Shown here: positions 5,301 through 6,781 of the stretch, in pieces
Position numbering within the stretch: the first letter of the stretch is position 1
Layout of the letters: each line of letters begins with the position of its first letter
Assembly (NCBI GenBank): GCA_030744635.1
Contig: JASLQE010000221.1
Coordinates: 1 to 6,781, forward strand
Direction: 5' to 3'
From: Dehalococcoidia bacterium
GTDB taxonomy: Bacteria; Chloroflexota; Dehalococcoidia; JACVQG01; JAHKAY01
DNA: 6,781 nucleotides
The notes under the pieces: generated by a model
The model's input: the letters and a program-made list of their open reading frames with translations, nothing else
Told to the model about the DNA's origin: nothing
The model's database searches: none
Program-made: the position numbers and the translations under genes

Positions 5301-6139
5301 TATGAGGCTTCCTCCTTCCAGTCTCCTTCAAACACGGTGGCGGCGGGGCCGGATAGCTCCACCTGCCCGCCCGGTTCCCATCTCAGTGTGAGGGTGCCGC
5401 CGGGTAGGGCTACCTCCACCGGACTGCCCGCTTTGTCTTGTAGCCGCGCGGCCACGGCCACGGCGCAGGCCCCGCTGCCGCAGGAAAGGGTCTCCCCCGC
5501 CCCTCGCTCCCACACGCGGGCCCGCAGGTGACCCCGGTCCACCACGGTAACTACCTCAAAATTGATACGCTGCGGGAACAGGGGGTGGTGCTCCACCAGG
5601 GGGCCCACATCGGTCAGCGGGAAAGCGGCCACATCCTGCACGAAGCATATGGCGTGGGGGTTGCCCATGTTGACAAAGGTCAGCCTCAGCGGCTGCTCCG
5701 CAACCTCCACCGGGTATTCCAGTATGGGCGACTGCTGTACTGGTATGGATAGTGGGATTTCCTCAGCCTTGAAGCGCGGGGCACCCATAGACACCCTAAC
5801 CCGGCATATCCGCCCGTCCTGGAACTCGGGGTGGAGGGTGCGGGGACCGCCTGGGGTGGTTACGTTGATGGGGCTGGGGGCGGCCAGGCCGCTATCTACC
5901 AGGTACTTGCCCAGGCAGCGGAGTCCGTTACCGCAGGCCTCGGCCTCGGAGCCATCGGGGTTGAACATGCGCATGGGGAAGGGCGGGGTGTGGGAGCTTA
6001 GCAGCAGGAGGCCGTCTGACCCCACACCAAAGTGGCGGTCGCACATGGCCCGTGCCAGGCTGTCCCAGTCCGTGTTCAACCCTGGTGCGTCCACCAGCAC
6101 AAAGTCATTGCCGGTGCCGTGCATTTTAGTGAACTTCAC
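5300..6139 (-). CDS. dapF: Diaminopimelate epimerase DapF
   Basis: This 279-aa protein interconverts LL- and meso-diaminopimelate without a cofactor. The two catalytic cysteines are Cys69 (EACGNGLRC) and Cys220 (LSCGSGACA). Other family landmarks are the N-terminal KMHGTGNDF, FNPDGSEAE (59-67), VNMGNPHA (156-163) and WERGAGET (210-217). Length is normal. The start is a GTG at 6139, which gives the family N-terminus MKFTKMHGTGNDF and has GGAGGAG 7 nt upstream (6153-6147); the next ATG would remove the conserved first residues. It overlaps the end of miaA by 14 nt and the start of dapL by one base, so the three are very likely one transcript. It acts right after DapL on the way to lysine, and to DAP-type peptidoglycan if the organism makes any. 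Confidence 0.97.
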   Translation of the reverse strand: MKFTKMHGTGNDFVLVDAPGLNTDWDSLARAMCDRHFGVGSDGLLLLSSHTPPFPMRMFNPDGSEAEACGNGLRCLGKYLVDSGLAAPSPINVTTPGGPRTLHPEFQDGRICRVRVSMGAPRFKAEEIPLSIPVQQSPILEYPVEVAEQPLRLTFVNMGNPHAICFVQDVAAFPLTDVGPLVEHHPLFPQRINFEVVTVVDRGHLRARVWERGAGETLSCGSGACAVAVAARLQDKAGSPVEVALPGGTLTLRWEPGGQVELSGPAATVFEGDWKEEAS

Positions 6140-6781
6140 TCAGCCACTCCTCCGTGAGCCGCCGGGCGGCAGCCGCGGGTTCCTCATTTATGTCAAGCCA
6201 GTGGATGCGGGGGTCACCGGTGCGGAACCAGGCGTACTGATGACGGGCTATACGGTGCGTATGATACTTGGTATGCTGAATGGCTTCCTCCAGAGGTATC
6301 TTTCCCTCAATGTGGTGACCTATCTCCCGGTAACCTGCACCGGAGAGGGCGGGCAGGGATAGGCTGTAGCCCTTTCGTAACAGTCCCTCTACTTCGACCA
6401 CCAGCCCCTTTTCTATCATTCTGTCTACACGGCTGTCAATGTGCTGATATAGCTGTGGGCGTGGAGCGGAAAGGCCGATGAGCCGGAACGAATAAGGGAG
6501 AGGGTTTTTAAGCCGGAGGGAGGGGGGACCTCCCCGCAGGCGCACCTCTATGGCCCGCACCAGCCGCCGTGGATTGCGACGGTCTACGACCTCAGCCGCT
6601 TCAGGGTCCATATCGCTAAGTTTGCGGTAAAGCGCACCCACCCCCTCCCGGCGGGACAGGTCCTCCAACTCCCGCCTCAAGGCGGTGTCTGGGGGCACGG
6701 CTGGCACCTGCCATCCCTCCACCACCGCCCACACAAAGAGTCCGGTGCCCCCTACCAGTAAGGGCAACCTGCCCCTACTTG
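6126..6781 (-). CDS. miaA: tRNA dimethylallyltransferase MiaA, C-terminal part
   Basis: The frame stays open to the window edge, so the N-terminal third, including the P-loop that binds the prenyl diphosphate, is outside; about 218 residues remain of the usual ~310. MiaA puts a dimethylallyl group on N6 of adenosine 37 in tRNAs that read codons beginning with U. Matching motifs are RGRLPLLVGGTGLFVWAVVE near the visible start, DRRNPRRLVRAIEV, LYQHIDSRVDRMIEKGLV, SGAGYREIGHHIEGKIPLEE, and the tail HRIARHQYAWFRTGDPRIHW. The TTG codon at 6767 is only the leucine of RLPLLVGG and not a start. The canonical N-D-x-RR segment reads RRNPRR here. It heads the miaA-dapF-dapL run and overlaps dapF by 14 nt. 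Confidence 0.95.
   Translation of the reverse strand, partial: SRGRLPLLVGGTGLFVWAVVEGWQVPAVPPDTALRRELEDLSRREGVGALYRKLSDMDPEAAEVVDRRNPRRLVRAIEVRLRGGPPSLRLKNPLPYSFRLIGLSAPRPQLYQHIDSRVDRMIEKGLVVEVEGLLRKGYSLSLPALSGAGYREIGHHIEGKIPLEEAIQHTKYHTHRIARHQYAWFRTGDPRIHWLDINEEPAAAARRLTEEWLSEVH
6147..6153 (-). promoter_or_regulatory. Shine-Dalgarno that fixes the dapF GTG start
   Basis: On the - strand GGAGGAG lies 7 nt before GTG 6139, inside the 3' end of miaA. It supports the non-ATG start and a 14-nt gene overlap. Confidence 0.75.

Noticed and set aside
5562..6362. Long open frame (266 codons) on the + strand opposite dapF and miaA
   Set aside because: It spans two well-supported opposite-strand genes, shows no family motif and has no convincing ribosome binding site; long antisense frames are expected at this GC content.
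6765..6767. TTG as a start codon for miaA
   Set aside because: The frame continues to the window end and the codon is the leucine inside the conserved RGRLPLLVGGTG segment, well within the protein.

Overview
The window (6,781 bp, GC-rich, densely coding) holds two convergent gene blocks that meet at a strong intrinsic terminator near position 2955. The sequence suggests a strictly anaerobic member of the Chloroflexi, class Dehalococcoidia. This rests on the linkage miaA-dapF-dapL-hflX, an LL-diaminopimelate aminotransferase in place of dapD/C/E, and the general look of the proteins. It is an inference from remembered gene order, not from a search.

Left block, + strand, 1-2892. It starts inside the 3' part of an active-site subunit of an ATP-dependent benzoyl-CoA reductase (class I BCR, BzdN/BcrC-like). 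Two paralogous but unequal ATPase/activator subunits follow (BzdP-like, 256 aa; BzdQ-like, 294 aa), then a small 2[4Fe-4S] ferredoxin (BzdM-like). The protein motifs and the order ATPase P, ATPase Q, ferredoxin match the Azoarcus-type bzdNOPQM module. The proposed electron path is ferredoxin to the [4Fe-4S] cluster bridging the ATPase pair, then ATP-driven transfer to the active-site subunits, which reduce an aromatic (or similarly hard-to-reduce) CoA thioester. The second active-site subunit (BzdO/BcrB) is not in the window and should lie upstream. A good sigma70-type promoter sits in the 66-nt gap before the ATPase genes, so activase and ferredoxin may be expressed separately from the active-site subunits.

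Right block, - strand, 6781 down to 2971. It is a housekeeping cluster read as miaA (tRNA dimethylallyltransferase, start beyond the window), dapF (diaminopimelate epimerase, GTG start, overlaps miaA by 14 nt), dapL (PLP aminotransferase, overlaps dapF by TAATG) and, after a 77-nt gap, hflX (ribosome-associated GTPase). DapL makes LL-DAP from tetrahydrodipicolinate and DapF converts it to meso-DAP, so these neighbours catalyse successive steps towards lysine. hflX has no Shine-Dalgarno sequence and may have its own promoter, with 21-bp-spaced direct repeats just upstream.

The main point of interest is a class I, ATP-consuming dearomatising reductase beside the core chromosome of an apparently strict anaerobe, where ATP-independent class II (Bam) enzymes are usually expected. 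I found no tRNA, rRNA, CRISPR array, insertion sequence or phage gene. No stretch longer than about 90 bases is without a gene.
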